This document shows, piece by piece, positions 1-6,359 of a stretch of DNA of 6,363 nucleotides. The translations under genes were made by a program, and so were the position numbers. The DNA is from Candidatus Agrococcus pullicola (lineage in GTDB: Bacteria; Actinomycetota; Actinomycetes; Actinomycetales; Microbacteriaceae): assembly GCA_019115685.1 (NCBI GenBank), contig DXDC01000101.1:1-6363 (forward strand). Reading direction: 5' to 3'. How positions within the stretch are numbered: position 1 is the stretch's first letter; every line of letters starts with the position of its first letter. Under the pieces are notes generated by a model that saw only the letters and a list, made by a program, of their open reading frames with translations, was not told where the DNA came from and ran no database searches.

Positions 1-231
1 GTGCCGCCGAACAATGCGGCTGTGCAGGACAGCTTGCGCCTGAACGAAGCACTGGAATCCGTTGCGACGCAGAACGGCTGGGCCTGGGTCGACTCGGCCG
101 CGGGCTTGCGCGACGGTGAGTTCTTCGCCGAGGGCATGTCCTCCGACGGCGTGCATCCAACACAGGAGGGTGCACGCGTGATTGGCGAGGCCATCCAGTC
201 TGCTGTTCTCGAAGCAGCCGGCGCGGGCTGA
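1..231 (+). CDS. SGNH/GDSL-type hydrolase, C-terminal fragment (5' end outside window)
   Basis: This is the last 76 codons of a gene that begins upstream of the window. The GTG at base 1 is probably an internal valine codon, because the fragment is far too short for the family (usually 180-250 residues or more). The visible part carries the block V signature of SGNH hydrolases: Ser-Asp-Gly-Val-His-Pro-Thr at residues 48-54. Asp49 and His52 would be the Asp and His of the Ser-Asp-His catalytic triad, followed by the usual helix (GARVIGEAI). The nucleophile Ser (block I) and the Gly and Asn blocks are off the window. Such enzymes hydrolyse esters or O-acyl groups on lipids, glycans or small molecules; the substrate cannot be told here. 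The stop is 32 bases before scpB, a place where actinobacteria usually have scpA. The family call is fairly secure and the specific function unknown. Confidence 0.72.
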   Translation: MPPNNAAVQDSLRLNEALESVATQNGWAWVDSAAGLRDGEFFAEGMSSDGVHPTQEGARVIGEAIQSAVLEAAGAG

Positions 232-247
232 ACGGGCGGCCGTGCCG

Positions 248-253
248 TAGTCT
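248..253 (+). promoter_or_regulatory. Possible -10 box for a leaderless scpB transcript
   Basis: The hexamer TAGTCT fits the actinobacterial TANNNT -10 pattern and ends 10 bases before the scpB ATG. Transcription would start at or within a few bases of the start codon. No Shine-Dalgarno sequence is visible before this ATG, whereas the downstream genes have purine-rich sites. Leaderless mRNAs are common in Actinobacteria. This is a short motif and could be chance. Confidence 0.3.
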
Positions 254-263
254 TGACTGCAGC

Positions 264-806
264 ATGACCGACATCGACCGCAAACTCGAAGCGATCTTCA
301 CGATCGCCGATGAGCCGCAATCTCCCACGCACCTCGCTGCCGCGCTGCAGGAGCCCGTCGCCGCCGTGAAGGACGCGATTGATCGTCTGCGCGTCGATTA
401 CGACGGTGAGGGCGATGGCCCGGAGCGCGGATTCGAGCTGCGCGAAGTCGGCGGCGGATGGCGACTCTACGTTCGGGAACTCTACGATGACGTCGTGGCA
501 GATTTCGTCTCGACCGTCACGCCTTCGAAACTGTCGCACGCGGCCCTCGAAACGCTCGCGGTCATCGCTTACAAGCAGCCAATCACCAGGAGTCAAGTTG
601 CGGCCATCCGTGCCGTCAACGTCGACTCCGTCGTCCGCACACTGATGGCACGCGGGCTCGTGGAGGAAGCGTTCACGGATTCCGATACCGGCGCGATCCA
701 CTACCGCACGACCGACCAGCTGCTGACGCTGCTCGGCATCAACGACATCACCGAGCTGCCGCTCATCTCGCCGCTCCTGCCCGACTCCCCGGAGGATGAT
801 CAGTGA
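264..806 (+). CDS. scpB: Segregation and condensation protein B (SMC-ScpAB kleisin-associated subunit)
   Basis: ScpB dimerises through winged-helix domains and binds the kleisin ScpA, which bridges the SMC ATPase heads; the complex compacts and segregates chromosomes on the nucleoid. The 180-residue product is of usual family length. The first winged helix spans about residues 4-80 and the second about 88-165. The diagnostic stretch is ALETLAVIAYKQPITRSQV (residues 94-112), then an (A)VNVDSVVRTL segment (117-127) and TGAIHYRTTD (142-151). The tail after about 165 is short and acidic. The usual Gly of the IRGVN motif is Ala117 here, a mild change. The ATG at 264 gives the standard N-terminus; no clear ribosome site precedes it (see possible leaderless promoter). 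The stop overlaps the next start (GTGA, 803-806), which suggests coupling. The partner gene scpA is not adjacent upstream. Confidence 0.96.
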   Translation: MTDIDRKLEAIFTIADEPQSPTHLAAALQEPVAAVKDAIDRLRVDYDGEGDGPERGFELREVGGGWRLYVRELYDDVVADFVSTVTPSKLSHAALETLAVIAYKQPITRSQVAAIRAVNVDSVVRTLMARGLVEEAFTDSDTGAIHYRTTDQLLTLLGINDITELPLISPLLPDSPEDDQ

Positions 807-1537
807 GCGAGCAGCCCGAGCGACTCCAGAAGGTACTCGCCGCAGCCGGGGTTGCAAGCCGCAGGGTGGTCGAGGACATGATCGTCGATGGCCGAATCAC
901 GGTCGACGGCGAGCGCGTCACCGTGCTCGGCACCCGCATCTCGAAGGATGCGCGGGTCACCGTCGACGGCAAAGCAATACAGCTGGACGCGTCGAAGCGG
1001 TACGTGATGCTGAACAAGCCCGCCGGAGTCGTCTCCACCATGCGCGACGAGCACGGAAAACCTGACCTGCGGCGCTACACGAAAGCGTACGATGAGCGCC
1101 TGTTCAACGTCGGCAGGCTGGACGAGGAGACGCACGGCCTCCTGTTGCTTACGAACGACGGGGAAGCCACGCACAGGCTCGCGCATCCCTCGTTCGAAGT
1201 CCAGAAGACCTACGTTGCGCTCGTGCATGGCCGAGTCTCGGGCAGTGTGATCGCAGAACTGCTGCGCGGTTTCGAGCTCGACGACGGATTCATACAGGCC
1301 GACGCGGCAAGGGTCAAGGGCAACCGCGGTAAGCAGTCGATGGTCGAACTGACGCTGCACTCGGGCCGCAACCGGATCGTGCGGAGGATGCTGGCGCATC
1401 TGGGCCATCCCGTGCAGGATCTCGTGCGCCGCAGCTTCGGCCCGCTGCACCTAGGAACACTCCAGACCGGGCAGACGCGCGATCTGACTACCATGGAACT
1501 TCGCGAACTGCTCACGCTGGTCCGCGAAGAATCGTAG
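803..1537 (+). CDS. rluB: RluB/RsuA-family 23S rRNA pseudouridine synthase
   Basis: The enzyme isomerises a uridine of rRNA to pseudouridine during 50S maturation; E. coli RluB modifies U2605 of 23S rRNA. The 244-residue protein has an N-terminal S4 RNA-binding domain (about residues 6-52: RLQKVLAAAGVASRR, then a DGRITVDG turn). The RsuA/RluB/E/F catalytic domain follows. Its signature is GRLDEETHGLLLLTNDG (104-120), with Asp107 the predicted catalytic aspartate. KTYVALVHG (135-143) and the RNA-contacting loop SGRNRIVRRML (187-197) also fit. His111 and Ser187 stand where Glu is common in relatives. The GTG start at 803 overlaps the scpB stop and has GGAGG at 791-795, seven bases upstream. The position within the scpB-tyrA-cmk-der block matches the actinobacterial RluB orthologue. 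The exact modified base is inferred from the family. Confidence 0.93.
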   Translation: MSEQPERLQKVLAAAGVASRRVVEDMIVDGRITVDGERVTVLGTRISKDARVTVDGKAIQLDASKRYVMLNKPAGVVSTMRDEHGKPDLRRYTKAYDERLFNVGRLDEETHGLLLLTNDGEATHRLAHPSFEVQKTYVALVHGRVSGSVIAELLRGFELDDGFIQADAARVKGNRGKQSMVELTLHSGRNRIVRRMLAHLGHPVQDLVRRSFGPLHLGTLQTGQTRDLTTMELRELLTLVREES

Positions 1538-1540
1538 CGA

Positions 1541-1548
1541 AAAGGAGG
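1541..1548 (+). promoter_or_regulatory. Strong ribosome binding site deciding the tyrA start
   Basis: AAAGGAGG lies in the 16-base gap after the rluB stop and ends five bases before GTG 1554. It supports this GTG over the in-frame GTG at 1578, which lies inside the first beta strand of the NAD-binding fold. Confidence 0.7.
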
Positions 1549-1553
1549 TCGCG

Positions 1554-2633
1554 GTGCCGCAGAGACTGCAGGGGCCGGTGCGCATCGTCGGCACCGGGCT
1601 GCTAGGCACGAGCATCGGGCTGGGCCTCACCTCGAGAGGCGTTGAAGTGCAGCTGGCCGACATCAGCCCGTCGCAGGCCGCGCTGGCTGCCGATTACGGC
1701 GCCGGACGCCTCGCTGCGGAAGGCGATGACCCCGAGCTGATCATCGTCGCAGTGCCCCCGGATGTCACCGCATCGGTCGTCGCACAAGAGCTGGCGGGAT
1801 ACCCGCGCGCACTCGTTACCGACGTCGCGAGCGTGAAGGCGAAGCCGCTGAAGGAGCTGAGGGAACTCGGGGCGGATGTCTCGCGCTACCTCGGTACGCA
1901 TCCCATGGCCGGCAAAGAGCACTCCGGTGCGCTCTCGGGCAGCGGCGACCTGTTTCTCGGCCGCCCGTGGGTCATCGCCGGACACGACGACATCACCTAC
2001 GCGGACGGCAGTCTCGTCGACGACCTGATCCTCGATCTCGGCGCCGTACCGTTCGAGATGAGCGTTGAAGACCACGATCGCTCTGTCGCGCTCGTGTCGC
2101 ACGTACCGCAGCTCGTGTCGAGTCTCATGGCCTCGTTACTCAAAGAAGCGCCGCACGAGTCGTTGCGTCTCGCCGGTGGCGGCCTCCGTGACGTGACACG
2201 CGTCGCGGGCAGCGACCCTGCGCTCTGGGTCCAGATTCTGAGCGCGAACGCGTCCGCGGTCTCCGAGCTGCTGCGGCAGTTCCGAGGCGAGCTCGACGAT
2301 GTCATCGCGGCCCTCGACCAACAGGGTGAAGAGGGCTCGCTGCGCGGCATCGCCGACTCCCTTGTCCACGGAAACCAGGGTGTGACGCGACTGCCCGGCA
2401 AACACGGCACGCAGACGCGTTTCGCGAAGCTGCTCGTGAAGGTCGACGATCGACCGGGACAGCTCGCGCGATTGCTGACGGATATCGGAGATGCGGGCGT
2501 CAACATGGAAGACGTCCGGCTCGAGCACGCCGAGGGCTCGCAGTACGGTGTCGCCGAGATCCTCATCCTGCCCGAATCCATTCTCGAGCTCGAAGGCGTG
2601 CTCGACGAACTGGGATGGCAGGTACTGGGATGA
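1554..2633 (+). CDS. tyrA: Prephenate dehydrogenase with C-terminal ACT domain
   Basis: TyrA oxidatively decarboxylates prephenate to 4-hydroxyphenylpyruvate in tyrosine synthesis; some actinobacterial members use arogenate, and the sequence alone does not settle this. The 359-residue protein starts with a Rossmann fold: GTGLLGTSIG (13-22). Asp36 at the end of the second strand suggests NAD+ preference. Substrate-site motifs are THPMAGKEHSG (115-125, with the probable catalytic His116), SHVPQL (182-187) and GGGLRDVTRVAGSDPALW (208-225). A C-terminal ACT domain (about 292-359: KVDDRPGQLARLLTDIGDAG) implies feedback control by an aromatic amino acid, probably tyrosine. GTG 1554 has a strong ribosome site. 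Leu195 is encoded by TTA (2136-2138), a rare codon in such GC-rich DNA. The stop shares bases with a possible small reading frame leading to cmk. Confidence 0.95.
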   Translation: MPQRLQGPVRIVGTGLLGTSIGLGLTSRGVEVQLADISPSQAALAADYGAGRLAAEGDDPELIIVAVPPDVTASVVAQELAGYPRALVTDVASVKAKPLKELRELGADVSRYLGTHPMAGKEHSGALSGSGDLFLGRPWVIAGHDDITYADGSLVDDLILDLGAVPFEMSVEDHDRSVALVSHVPQLVSSLMASLLKEAPHESLRLAGGGLRDVTRVAGSDPALWVQILSANASAVSELLRQFRGELDDVIAALDQQGEEGSLRGIADSLVHGNQGVTRLPGKHGTQTRFAKLLVKVDDRPGQLARLLTDIGDAGVNMEDVRLEHAEGSQYGVAEILILPESILELEGVLDELGWQVLG

Positions 2634-2668
2634 CCACACCGGTACGCACGCTGAAGGAGAAACGATGA
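2630..2668 (+). CDS. Possible 12-codon coupling/leader peptide between tyrA and cmk
   Basis: ATG 2630 overlaps the tyrA stop (ATGA 2630-2633). It opens a 12-codon frame, [12 protein letters not shown], whose TGA (2666-2668) overlaps the cmk ATG (ATGA 2665-2668). The frame thus fills the whole tyrA-cmk gap with a 4-base overlap at each end. Only a weak site (AGG 2620-2622, seven bases before the ATG) precedes it. Its AAG GAG codons are also the cmk ribosome site. It could pass terminating ribosomes from tyrA to cmk, or be chance in a short gap. No function in the peptide itself is recognised. Confidence 0.25.
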   Translation: MTTPVRTLKEKR

Positions 2669-3327
2669 ACACGGTCGTCGGAATCGATGGGCCCGCAGGC
2701 AGCGGTAAGTCGTCCGTGGCGCGCAGGAGCGCGAGTGAGCTCGGTTTTCAGTTCCTCGACACGGGAGCCGCGTACCGTTCGCTGGCGTGGCTCACCATGG
2801 AACGCGGCGCTGACCCCGCAAACCGCGAGCACGTGCTAGCCGTGCTGGACGGCTTCGACTACGACATCACGCTCGAGTCCGGTTCGCAGCGCGTGCTCGT
2901 GAACGGCAGGGACGTGACGGGCGACATCCGTACCGAACAGGTTTCGCGTGCGGCATCGCAGGTCGCGGTCATCCCCGAGGTGCGGCGCACGGTCAACGAG
3001 ATCTTCCGCAGGCTGATCAAGACTGCAGAACCCGGTATCGTAGTGGAGGGTCGAGACATCACCACCGTGGTTGCGCCGGATGCAGACGTGCGCATCCTGC
3101 TCACGGCCAGCGAAGTGGTTCGCGCCGAACGGCGCGCAGCTGAGCTGGGGGAGAGTGCCGAGGAGATCCTGCGACGGATGCGTGAGCGCGACACCCGTGA
3201 TCGCGGCAACAGCGATTTCCTGGAGCCCGCCGAAGGTGTTGTTCTGGTCGACTCCAGTGATTTGAACCTACCTCAGACCGTGCAGGCGGTCGTGAACTTG
3301 GTCCGTGGAAGGACACCGAAACAATGA
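2665..3327 (+). CDS. cmk: Cytidylate kinase (CMP/dCMP kinase)
   Basis: Cmk transfers phosphate from ATP to CMP or dCMP in the cytoplasm, recycling cytidine nucleotides and feeding CTP and dCTP pools. The 220-residue protein is of normal bacterial length. The P-loop is GPAGSGKSS (residues 9-17, Lys15 binding phosphate), followed by LDTGAAYR (31-38), the CMP-binding region. [15 protein letters not shown] (129-143) carries the conserved Arg-Asp of the NMP site; most relatives have GRDIGT, so Thr133 replaces Gly. The LID-type arginines are RERDTRDR (173-180). The start chosen is ATG 2665, with AAGGAG at 2654-2659 five bases upstream; the frame is open further upstream but that extension runs through tyrA and is not Cmk-like. 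The stop overlaps the der start (ATGA 3324-3327). Confidence 0.96.
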   Translation: MNTVVGIDGPAGSGKSSVARRSASELGFQFLDTGAAYRSLAWLTMERGADPANREHVLAVLDGFDYDITLESGSQRVLVNGRDVTGDIRTEQVSRAASQVAVIPEVRRTVNEIFRRLIKTAEPGIVVEGRDITTVVAPDADVRILLTASEVVRAERRAAELGESAEEILRRMRERDTRDRGNSDFLEPAEGVVLVDSSDLNLPQTVQAVVNLVRGRTPKQ

Positions 3328-4871
3328 CTGACGCAAACGCGCCCCACGGCGCAGAGGATGCGCGAACCGAAATCGAGCAGGATCCCGAAGTCGAGTACGT
3401 CGATACCGAGAGCACGTTCGACAGCGACTCCGAACTCGATGCCGCACGCATGCGCGCACTTCGCGCAGGCCTCGACGACTACGAATTCGAAGACGACGAC
3501 GAGGCACTCCTCGCCGGCATCGGTGATGACGCGGACGTCCCCCAACTGCTGCCGGCCCTGCCGGTGCTCGCCATCGTGGGGCGCCCGAACGTCGGGAAGT
3601 CGGCGCTGGTCAACAAGATTCTGGGCCGGCGCGAAGCGGTGGTCGAGGATGTTCCCGGCGTTACTCGCGACCGGGTCAGCTATCGCGCCGAATGGAACGA
3701 CCGTCACTTCACCGTTGTCGATACCGGTGGCTGGGAACCGGATGCCAAGGGCATCGACAGGTCGGTTGCGCAGCAGGCGGAGATCGCCGTCGAGCTCGCG
3801 GATGCGGTGCTGTTCATCGTCGATGTCAATGTGGGTGCCACGTCGACCGACGAGCACGTTGTGCGCATGTTGCGGCAGTCGAACAAGCCCGTGCAGTTGG
3901 TGGCGAACAAGGCGGATGACGGCCGCCGGGATCTCGAGGCGGCGAGCCTGTGGAGCCTCGGGCTCGGTGAGCCGATGCCGATCTCGGCCATTCACGGTCG
4001 CGGTGTTGCGGATCTGCTCGACAGGGTCCTGAAGATGCTCCCCGCCGAGTCGGCGGTCGCGAAGCAGGAGTACGGAGGCCCGAGGCGCGTCGCGATTCTC
4101 GGTCGCCCGAACGTCGGGAAGTCGTCGCTGCTGAACAAGGCCGCGGGTGAGGAGCGCGTCGTCGTCAATGACCTCGCAGGTACGACGCGCGACCCGGTCG
4201 ACGAGCAGATCGAGCTCGCGGGCCGTGTGTGGCGATTCGTCGACACAGCGGGCATCCGTCGCCGTGTGCACCTGCAGCAGGGCGCCGACTTCTACGCGAC
4301 GCTCCGCACGCAGGCTGCGCTGGAGAAGGCCGAGGTCGCCGTAGTGCTCATCGACGTGACCGAGGTCATCAGCGAGCAGGACATCCGCATCATCGACCTC
4401 GTGCTCGAATCCGGGCGCTCGCTGGTGCTCGCCTTCAACAAATGGGACCAACTCGACGACGAGCGCCGCCGGTATCTCGAGCGCGAGATCGAAAAGGACC
4501 TCGCGCACGTCGATTGGGCGCCGCGCGTCAACATCTCGGCCCGCACCGGCCGCCACCTCGAGAAGCTCGTGCCCGCACTCGAGACAGCGCTCGACTCGTG
4601 GGACTCCCGTATACCAACCGCGAAGTTCAACGCGTTCCTGACCGAACTCACGGCCGAGCACCCGCATCCGCTGCGAGGCGGCAAACAGCCGCGCATCCTG
4701 TTCGGAACGCAGGCCGGCTCGCGTCCGCCGACGTTCGTGCTCTTCACCACCGGATTCCTCGACCCGCAGTACCGTCGTTTCATTCAGCGTAGGCTGCGGG
4801 AGACCTACGGCTTCGAGGGCACGCCGATCGTGGTGAACCAGCGAATTCGCGAGAAGCGCCAGCGACGCTAG
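3324..4871 (+). CDS. der: Ribosome-assembly GTPase Der (EngA), double G domain, with long acidic N-terminal extension
   Basis: Der uses two tandem GTPase domains and a KH-like domain to help mature the 50S subunit. Domain 1 has GRPNVGKS (86-93), DTGG (133-136) and NKAD (195-198). Domain 2 has GRPNVGKS (260-267), DTAG (307-310) and NKWD (372-375). The KH-like C-terminus (about 430-515) includes [13 protein letters not shown] and [11 protein letters not shown] and ends in a basic tail. At 515 residues it exceeds the usual 430-490. The excess is about 80 residues before the first G domain, very acidic (25 Asp/Glu among residues 1-80), with a short Arg-rich helix-like stretch at 40-50; it is probably disordered. 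ATG 3324 overlaps the cmk stop and has GGAAGGA at 3307-3313. The next in-frame ATG (residue 43) lacks such support. It is the last gene of the forward run. Confidence 0.96.
   Translation: MTDANAPHGAEDARTEIEQDPEVEYVDTESTFDSDSELDAARMRALRAGLDDYEFEDDDEALLAGIGDDADVPQLLPALPVLAIVGRPNVGKSALVNKILGRREAVVEDVPGVTRDRVSYRAEWNDRHFTVVDTGGWEPDAKGIDRSVAQQAEIAVELADAVLFIVDVNVGATSTDEHVVRMLRQSNKPVQLVANKADDGRRDLEAASLWSLGLGEPMPISAIHGRGVADLLDRVLKMLPAESAVAKQEYGGPRRVAILGRPNVGKSSLLNKAAGEERVVVNDLAGTTRDPVDEQIELAGRVWRFVDTAGIRRRVHLQQGADFYATLRTQAALEKAEVAVVLIDVTEVISEQDIRIIDLVLESGRSLVLAFNKWDQLDDERRRYLEREIEKDLAHVDWAPRVNISARTGRHLEKLVPALETALDSWDSRIPTAKFNAFLTELTAEHPHPLRGGKQPRILFGTQAGSRPPTFVLFTTGFLDPQYRRFIQRRLRETYGFEGTPIVVNQRIREKRQRR
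3582..3602 (+). repeat. 21-base exact repeat encoding the P-loops of both Der G domains (second copy 4104-4124)
   Basis: The 21 bases encoding most of the first P-loop recur identically at 4104-4124, exactly 522 bases (174 codons) downstream and in the same frame. Flanking bases diverge at once on both sides. Protein conservation accounts for much of it, but third positions are also identical. Confidence 0.85.
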
Positions 4872-4892
4872 CGTGCGCTCTCCGAGCCGGAC

Positions 4893-5600
4893 TCAGTCGG
4901 TTTCGACGGCGACGATCGGATCGGATGTCGGCTCGCCGGTCGGGGAACCACCGGGTTCTTCAACCGTGATGGCGACGACATCGCCGGGGCTCGGCTCGCC
5001 GGCCAATAGCGTCAGCTCGGAGTCTTGACCGAGCTCGATCAGTCCGGCCGAGATGGGTGTCTCACCGCGTACGAACCAGAGCTCGTACGCTTGGTCGTCG
5101 GTGATCTCGGGCAGTTCGGCAGTTTCGATAACCGCCGAACCGGCGGAGATCGACCAGTGGAGGGTTACCGAGCCGCCACCGTCCACGTCGGCGGTCGCCG
5201 AGCGAGCATCCTCGGCAGCGGTGATCTCTTCCATCGCGAGGTCTGCCGGCGGCGTATCCCGCGCGGCATCGAACAGCATGGGAGCGATCACGATCGCGAG
5301 AATCAGCACAACGGATGCCGCGAGCGCGAACAGACCCATCCGCAGACGTCGCGGTCGCTTCTGCGCGTCTTCTCGAGGGCTCTCGGTGATTGCCCCGAGA
5401 ATGCTGGCGCGGATGGCTTTCGGCGGTTCCTGAGCCGGGGCCGTCAGCGCAAGCGATGTCGCCGCGTGAAGGTCCTCGTCGAGGATGCTCTGCCACTCGG
5501 GATGCTCTTCGAGCGCCGCGTAGAGCTCGCGTTCTTCCTCATCCGACAGTGCGCCAAGGGCGTGGCCTGCGGAGAGTTCCCGAAAGTCGTGTTCGTGCAT
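4893..5600 (-). CDS. rskA: RskA-like membrane-anchored anti-sigma factor
   Basis: The protein is predicted to bind and inhibit the ECF sigma factor encoded just upstream, releasing it after regulated proteolysis, as known for mycobacterial RskA. Of its 235 residues, about 1-72 form the sigma-binding domain (HDFRELSAGHALGALSDEEER at its start). A basic stretch (KRPRRLR, 81-87) precedes one transmembrane helix at about 88-110, giving a cytoplasmic N-terminus. The extracytoplasmic RskA domain follows, with YELWFVRGETPISAGLI (172-188) and VAITVEEPGGSPTGEPT (209-225). The zinc-type CxxC found in many anti-sigma factors is absent: the position reads HPEW (33-36), and the protein has no cysteine. 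ATG 5600 has GGAGGGA (5608-5614) seven bases upstream, overlapping the end of the sigma gene, so the two are co-expressed. It is convergent with der, 21 bases apart. Confidence 0.9.
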   Translation of the reverse strand: MHEHDFRELSAGHALGALSDEEERELYAALEEHPEWQSILDEDLHAATSLALTAPAQEPPKAIRASILGAITESPREDAQKRPRRLRMGLFALAASVVLILAIVIAPMLFDAARDTPPADLAMEEITAAEDARSATADVDGGGSVTLHWSISAGSAVIETAELPEITDDQAYELWFVRGETPISAGLIELGQDSELTLLAGEPSPGDVVAITVEEPGGSPTGEPTSDPIVAVETD

Positions 5601-5604
5601 TCGA

Positions 5605-6186
5605 TTATCCCTCCAGCGCTTTCCGGAGTCGGGTGAGACCGTCGCGCATCCTGGTCTTCACCGTGCCGAGCGGCGCTCCCGTGATCGCGGTGATCTCGCG
5701 CTGCGTGAAGCCACCGAAATATGCCAGCACGAGCGCTTCTCGCTGCGCGTCGGGGAGGGTGCGGAGCGCTTCGGTTGCACGGCCGCCGTCGATGCGCAGC
5801 TGTGCGTGCTCTTCTACGCTCGTCGTCTCTCCCCGGAAATCCCGCACGCCTATCCGCAGGTCTCGCTGCGTGCTCGAGTGCGATGCCCGAACCCGGTCTA
5901 CCGCACGTCGGTGAGCGATCGTGAGTATCCAGGCCCGGGCACCGCCGCGAGCGGAATCGAATTTCGCTGCCGTCTGCCACACCTCCAGGAAAACGTCCTG
6001 CAGCACTTCTTCGCTCTGCGCTCGATCGACCAGGACGCGCAGAATGAGCCCGAAGGCGCGAGCCGCGAGCATGTCGTACAGGGACGCGAAAGCGGTATCG
6101 CCGCCGTCGGCCGTCTGCTCGAGCAACTGCGTTGCGGGGTCGGCGGCATCGGGCACCTCGGGCACTTCGACGTCGTCGATCACCAT
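5605..6186 (-). CDS. sigK: ECF RNA polymerase sigma factor, SigK-like
   Basis: This is an alternative sigma factor that directs RNA polymerase to a stress or envelope regulon and is held by the downstream anti-sigma factor. From the start chosen here it has 193 residues, normal for the family. Sigma region 2 is at about 33-100 (FASLYDMLAARAFGLILRVL; EEVLQDVFLEVW; WILTIAHRRAVDRVR). Region 4 is at about 137-190, with the helix-turn-helix FGGFTQREITAITGAPLGTVKTRMRDGL. The motifs YDMLAARAFGLILRVLVDRAQSEEVLQ, AHRRAVDRVR and TRMRDGL resemble SigK. There is no C-terminal SnoaL-type extension and no cysteine. The start is uncertain: ATG 6186 gives the most family-like N-terminus (MVIDDVEVP), ATG 6198 adds four residues, and GTG 6300 gives 231 residues with an unfamiliar basic leader. 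None has a strong ribosome site; GTG 6300 has only a weak AGGCGAG. Confidence 0.9.
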   Translation of the reverse strand: MVIDDVEVPEVPDAADPATQLLEQTADGGDTAFASLYDMLAARAFGLILRVLVDRAQSEEVLQDVFLEVWQTAAKFDSARGGARAWILTIAHRRAVDRVRASHSSTQRDLRIGVRDFRGETTSVEEHAQLRIDGGRATEALRTLPDAQREALVLAYFGGFTQREITAITGAPLGTVKTRMRDGLTRLRKALEG

Positions 6187-6284
6187 CGTGACAAGCATGT
6201 ACCACGGGCGTCCGAATCCGCGCAGCCTCGCCCGCGGCTGCCACGATTGCCTCGAAAAGCTCTCGGGCGGCCGCGGAAGTGTCG

Positions 6285-6302
6285 TTGTGTAAACATGCAC
6301 AA
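6285..6302. promoter_or_regulatory. Imperfect palindrome upstream of the sigma gene, possible operator
   Basis: TTGTG (6285-6289) and CACAA (6298-6302) are perfectly complementary arms around an 8-base AT-rich centre, in otherwise very GC-rich DNA. It lies about 100 bases upstream of the preferred sigma start and overlaps the alternative GTG start. A dimeric repressor or activator could bind here; the regulator is unknown. The arms are short, so chance is possible. Confidence 0.25.
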
Positions 6303-6353
6303 TGCTCGCCTGCCGATTGATGATGGGCCGCTGTCAGGGCCGGTCGCTGAAGT

Positions 6354-6359
6354 ATTCGG
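6354..6359 (-). promoter_or_regulatory. SigK-like -10 hexamer, possible autoregulatory promoter
   Basis: On the minus strand these bases read CCGAAT, the -10 element described for mycobacterial SigK promoters (-35 CCATCC, spacer 16-17). It points towards the sigma gene. The -35 position would lie beyond the window end at 6363, so only half the promoter can be judged. The rest of 6301-6363 shows no gene. Confidence 0.25.

Noticed and set aside
1..3. GTG at base 1 as a true start of a 76-residue protein
   Set aside because: The frame is open to the window edge and contains only the last block of an SGNH hydrolase, so the gene very probably begins upstream.
237..247. CGGC-CGT-GCCG hairpin after the hydrolase as a terminator
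   Set aside because: It is a four-pair stem without a following T run, and such motifs are frequent in GC-rich DNA.
3273..4667. 464-codon open frame on the minus strand
   Set aside because: It lies wholly antisense to der and cmk, whose motifs are unmistakable. Its product has no recognisable domain and looks like an antisense shadow of GC-rich coding DNA.
4884..4903. Hairpin between der and the anti-sigma gene as a bidirectional terminator
   Set aside because: The best stem is about seven pairs with three or more G-U wobbles and no real U tract, and it runs into the anti-sigma coding end. Too weak to call.
4928..5000. Short direct repeats (GGCTCGCCGG) near the end of the anti-sigma gene
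   Set aside because: They encode the Gly-Glu-Pro turns of the RskA C-terminal domain (GEPT and GEPS) and are too short and coding-constrained to be a repeat element.
6183..6218. Plus-strand CCATCG ... CCGAAT pair resembling a SigK promoter
   Set aside because: The spacer is 24 bases instead of 16-17, and it points away from the sigma gene with no gene visible before the window ends.
5444..6244. 266-codon minus-strand frame overlapping the sigma and anti-sigma genes
   Set aside because: It is Arg/Ala-rich with no family motif and is out of frame with two well-supported genes; a frame shadow.
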